Part shown: positions 61,769 through 64,000 of the stretch, piece by piece
Position numbering within the stretch: position 1 is the stretch's first letter
Layout: each line of letters begins with the position of its first letter
Assembly (NCBI GenBank): GCA_963719855.1
Contig: CAVRDK010000008.1
Coordinates: 1-64,000 of the forward strand
Direction: 5' to 3'
Source: CAIQPV01 sp963719855
Lineage (GTDB): Bacteria > Pseudomonadota > Gammaproteobacteria > Burkholderiales > Gallionellaceae
Length of the DNA: 64,000 nt
Program-made: the position numbers and the translations under genes
Notes under the pieces: generated by a model
What the model was told of the DNA's origin: nothing
Seen by the model: only the letters and a program-made list of their open reading frames with translations
Databases searched by the model: none

Positions 61769-63283
61769 CTAAGCAACACGTAAAACCAACCCCTTCAAAT
61801 ACGCCCCCTCCGGAAAACTCAGCAGCACCGGGTGATCTGCACTGGCGTGCAGGTGATGCACGATCTGCGCATCCACTCCGGCATCCAGCGCCGCACCTGC
61901 GATGATCTTCTGGAACAGGTCTTCGCTGATGCCGCCGGAGCAGGAATAGGTGGCAAGAATGCCGCCCGGCCTGAGCAGCTTGAAGCCGAGCAGGTTGATA
62001 TCCTTGTAGCCGCGCGCGGCTTTTTCGGCGAAGGCGGCGGTGGGGGCGAACTTGGGCGGATCAAGGATAATCAGGTCGAAAGAACGGCCTTGGTCGCGCA
62101 GCTTGCGCAGCGCCAAAAACACGTCCGCTTCCTGCCACTCGGCTCTTGCAGCACCCAGACCATTGCGCGCAACATTTTCTTCGGCGATACGCAACGCATC
62201 GCAGGATGCGTCTATGGACAGCACCGATTTTGCGCCGCCGCGTAAAGCATACAGCGAGAAGCCGCCGGTGTAACAAAAGCAATTCAGCACATCTTTGTCG
62301 CGCGCCAGTGTTTCGGTCAGTGCACGGTTGTCGCGCTGATCGAGATAGAAGCCAGTCTTTTGCCCGTCCACCACGTCCACCTTGAAGTGCAGGCCGTTTT
62401 CCACCACTTCCACACTGTCCGGCAACGTGCCGCGCAATACGCCGTTGCGCAACTCCAGTCCTTCCAGTTTGCGTGAGTCGGAATCGGAACGTTCGTAAAT
62501 ACACACAGGATTGCATAATTCTTGCAGTATGTCGGCGCAGGTATCGCGCCAATGTTCGGCTCCCGCGCTGCCGATCTGCATCACCAGCACGTCGCCGTAT
62601 TGATCGACGACCAATCCCGGCAGACCATCTGATTCAGCGTGGATGAGGCGCTTGCCGTTGCTATCCTTACACTCCGTTCGGGCTGATCCTGTCGAAGCCT
62701 GCGCTAAACCAACGGAAGGGACTTTTTCATGTCCTTCGACATAACCAGCGACTTGGCTGGCGTCTTTTGACAGCTTAGTCGAATGGCTAGTAGTTACATC
62801 AAGCTCAGGACGAACGGGTTTAAGTTTGTTGTATCGAGTTGATAAACCAAGTGCATCGCGTGCCGCCAGTGCGGCATTGATACGACTGCTGAAAAATTCC
62901 TTATTGATAATTTCCTCTTCGCGCCACGACCACACCCGCGCAGTAATTTGCGAGCTGGAATTGTAGGCTGCCCAAGCCAGGAATTCGCCCGGCGCGCTGC
63001 GCACGGGAAGCGTGTCGCCGTTGGCAGGTGCGCCATTTACGCATTCAACTGCGCCGGAAAAAATCCACGGATGGCGGCGCAGCAAAGATTTCTCGCGGCC
63101 CGCCCGGAGAATTATGCCGGGTTGCGCAGTGGCTACGCCCGCGTGGGGCTGCGGTGCGCCGCGCGGGATTTTGTTCTGATCATCAGGCTGCTTTTCGTTG
63201 CGCTTTGTCCGGTTACGAAAATCCCGGTTTCCTTGCGATGGACGGTGCGGCGTGGAATGGGATTTTGTCTTTTGGATGCTCAT
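61769..63283 (-). CDS. rlmI: RlmI-like class I 23S rRNA (cytosine-5) methyltransferase
   Basis: A 504-residue SAM methyltransferase of the RlmI/RlmK/PF10672 type. It has an N-terminal tail rich in charged residues, a PUA domain (AGREKSLLRRHPWIFSGAV), and the Rossmann domain with VLNCFCYTGGFSLYALRGG, DLIILDPPKFAPT and GILATYSCSGGIS. About 60 residues (roughly 155-210) between the PUA domain and LIHAESDGLPGLVVDQYG have no counterpart in the family and come from a repeat insertion. The start overlaps the xerC stop by 4 bp. Confidence 0.85.
   Translation of the reverse strand: MSIQKTKSHSTPHRPSQGNRDFRNRTKRNEKQPDDQNKIPRGAPQPHAGVATAQPGIILRAGREKSLLRRHPWIFSGAVECVNGAPANGDTLPVRSAPGEFLAWAAYNSSSQITARVWSWREEEIINKEFFSSRINAALAARDALGLSTRYNKLKPVRPELDVTTSHSTKLSKDASQVAGYVEGHEKVPSVGLAQASTGSARTECKDSNGKRLIHAESDGLPGLVVDQYGDVLVMQIGSAGAEHWRDTCADILQELCNPVCIYERSDSDSRKLEGLELRNGVLRGTLPDSVEVVENGLHFKVDVVDGQKTGFYLDQRDNRALTETLARDKDVLNCFCYTGGFSLYALRGGAKSVLSIDASCDALRIAEENVARNGLGAARAEWQEADVFLALRKLRDQGRSFDLIILDPPKFAPTAAFAEKAARGYKDINLLGFKLLRPGGILATYSCSGGISEDLFQKIIAGAALDAGVDAQIVHHLHASADHPVLLSFPEGAYLKGLVLRVA
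62674..62818 (-). repeat. In-frame palindromic repeat element inside the rlmI-like gene
   Basis: The segment starts ccgttcgggctgatcctgtc and ends gctcaggacgaacggg, imperfect inverted arms of a CCGTTCGGCCTGAGC-type intergenic repeat common in beta- and gammaproteobacteria. It sits inside an intact reading frame and adds about 50 codons. Confidence 0.75.
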
Positions 63284-64000
63284 GTTTTTCTCTTGGCACG
63301 CGGATGAGCAGCATCGTAAATTTTGCTGAGGTATTGAAAATCAAGATGAGTATAAACCTGCGTGGTGGAGATGCTGGCATGGCCTAGCATTTCCTGCACT
63401 GCGCGCAAATCACCGCTGGATTGCAGTACATGCGTTGCGAACGAGTGGCGCAGCAAATGCGGATGCACGCCGCTGGTGATGCTTTGTTTTATGCCCCATT
63501 CTTTCATACGCAACTGTACCGAACGTGCGCTGATGCGCCCACCGTTGCGGTTTATAAACAGTGCATCGTTATCTTTAGCGAACGCCGGGCGCACCGCCAG
63601 CCACGTTTGCAACGCCGCGATGGCATAGCTACCCAGCGGTACGATGCGAGTTTTGTTGCCTTTGCCGGTGACGCGCACTTCACCTGCTTTTATGTCATCT
63701 TGCATAGTTTCAAGGTCAAGGCTGACCAACTCGGCCAAGCGCAGGCCGGAAGAATAGAACAGTTCGAAAATTGCCTTGTCGCGCACCGCCAACGGCTCAT
63801 CATTGGTGGGTAATTCCACCATGCGCACTGCTTCGTCCGGCGACAGCGCATGCGGAAGGTTGCGTGCCGATTTCGGTGCGCGCAGCCCGATGCAAGGATT
63901 GCCTTTGCATTGGTGATCACGCATCAGATAGGAATAGAAACTGCGCCACGCCGACAACATGCGCGCCAGCGATTTCCCGCCCAAACCATGTCCGTGCAGT
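63280..64000 (-). CDS. xerC: XerC site-specific recombinase, 5' part beyond window
   Basis: Tyrosine recombinase that resolves chromosome dimers at dif together with XerD. The 239 visible residues include Arg in SSGLRLAELVSLD, Lys region KGNKTRIVPLG, HPHLLRHSFATHVL with His-x-x-Arg, LGHASISTTQVYTHL with His and nucleophile Tyr. The frame stays open to base 64000 with LHGHGLGGKSLARM, as in complete XerC, so the N-terminus lies outside. Its stop overlaps the rlmI-like start. Confidence 0.92.
   Translation of the reverse strand, partial: LHGHGLGGKSLARMLSAWRSFYSYLMRDHQCKGNPCIGLRAPKSARNLPHALSPDEAVRMVELPTNDEPLAVRDKAIFELFYSSGLRLAELVSLDLETMQDDIKAGEVRVTGKGNKTRIVPLGSYAIAALQTWLAVRPAFAKDNDALFINRNGGRISARSVQLRMKEWGIKQSITSGVHPHLLRHSFATHVLQSSGDLRAVQEMLGHASISTTQVYTHLDFQYLSKIYDAAHPRAKRKT

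Noticed and set aside
1..64000. CRISPR array
   Set aside because: No regularly spaced repeats of 25-40 bp with unique spacers were seen.

Overview
The window reads as a chromosomal segment of a betaproteobacterium. The housekeeping gene order ispG-rodZ-pilW-rlmN-ndk, together with relA, glnB, a DUF2934 protein, a bufferin operon and many cyclic-di-GMP and heme/redox genes, suggests a member of the Nitrosomonadales, possibly Gallionellaceae. This placement is inferred from gene content only. The left third is mostly conserved core; the rest is accessory DNA with stress, metal and signalling genes and several mobile elements.

Layout. 1-8.4 kb: the 5' part of a class II tRNA, relA, cheZ, a small membrane protein, then a leftward cluster ispG, rodZ, pilW, rlmN, ndk. 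8.8-21.4 kb: nnrS, a Ser/Thr-rich protein of unknown function, nadE, glnB, a DnaQ-like exonuclease, smr, trxB, mltB, a TlpA-like protein, a lytic transglycosylase, proS, rppH, dut, coaBC. 21.7-30.4 kb: exported unknown proteins, then a copper/redox block: a Spy/CpxP-like His-rich protein, a 13-cysteine Csp copper store, a TonB-dependent receptor, an orphan RegA/PrrA-type response regulator, a CATCGC outer-membrane protein and a TlpA thioredoxin. Perfect GCGAC-N5-GTCGC boxes lie in the regulator's control region. 30.9-42.8 kb: a NarL-type regulator, a histone-like DUF2934 protein, orphans, a cation-exchanger gene split by an IS30-family element, and three cyclic-di-GMP enzymes, one with a hemerythrin sensor.

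42.9-52.8 kb is the most interesting part. An ECF sigma/anti-sigma pair of the SigF-NrsF type faces a leftward block: small protein, msrB, dipZ, msrA, a second small protein, then the bufferin genes bufB, bufC, bufA1. Two near-identical promoter-like repeats (TGTAAC-N17-CGAATA) point at this block and a weaker third candidate precedes bufB. Together they suggest one regulon for periplasmic methionine repair, reductant supply and metal-binding peptide production. A second reductant route downstream of nrsF (thioredoxin plus CcdA) is broken by a one-base frameshift and by an IS3-family insertion with a 3-bp target duplication.

53-64 kb: rubredoxin and rubrerythrin divergent from oxyR, a short tyrosine recombinase, a group II intron whose reverse-transcriptase ORF is frameshifted, an IS91-family transposase, an orphan MerR regulator, an rlmI-like methyltransferase carrying an in-frame repeat insertion, and the 3' part of xerC. 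Many intergenic gaps hold short degenerate sequences of a dispersed GTCCGC/GGCCGAAAG type instead of genes.
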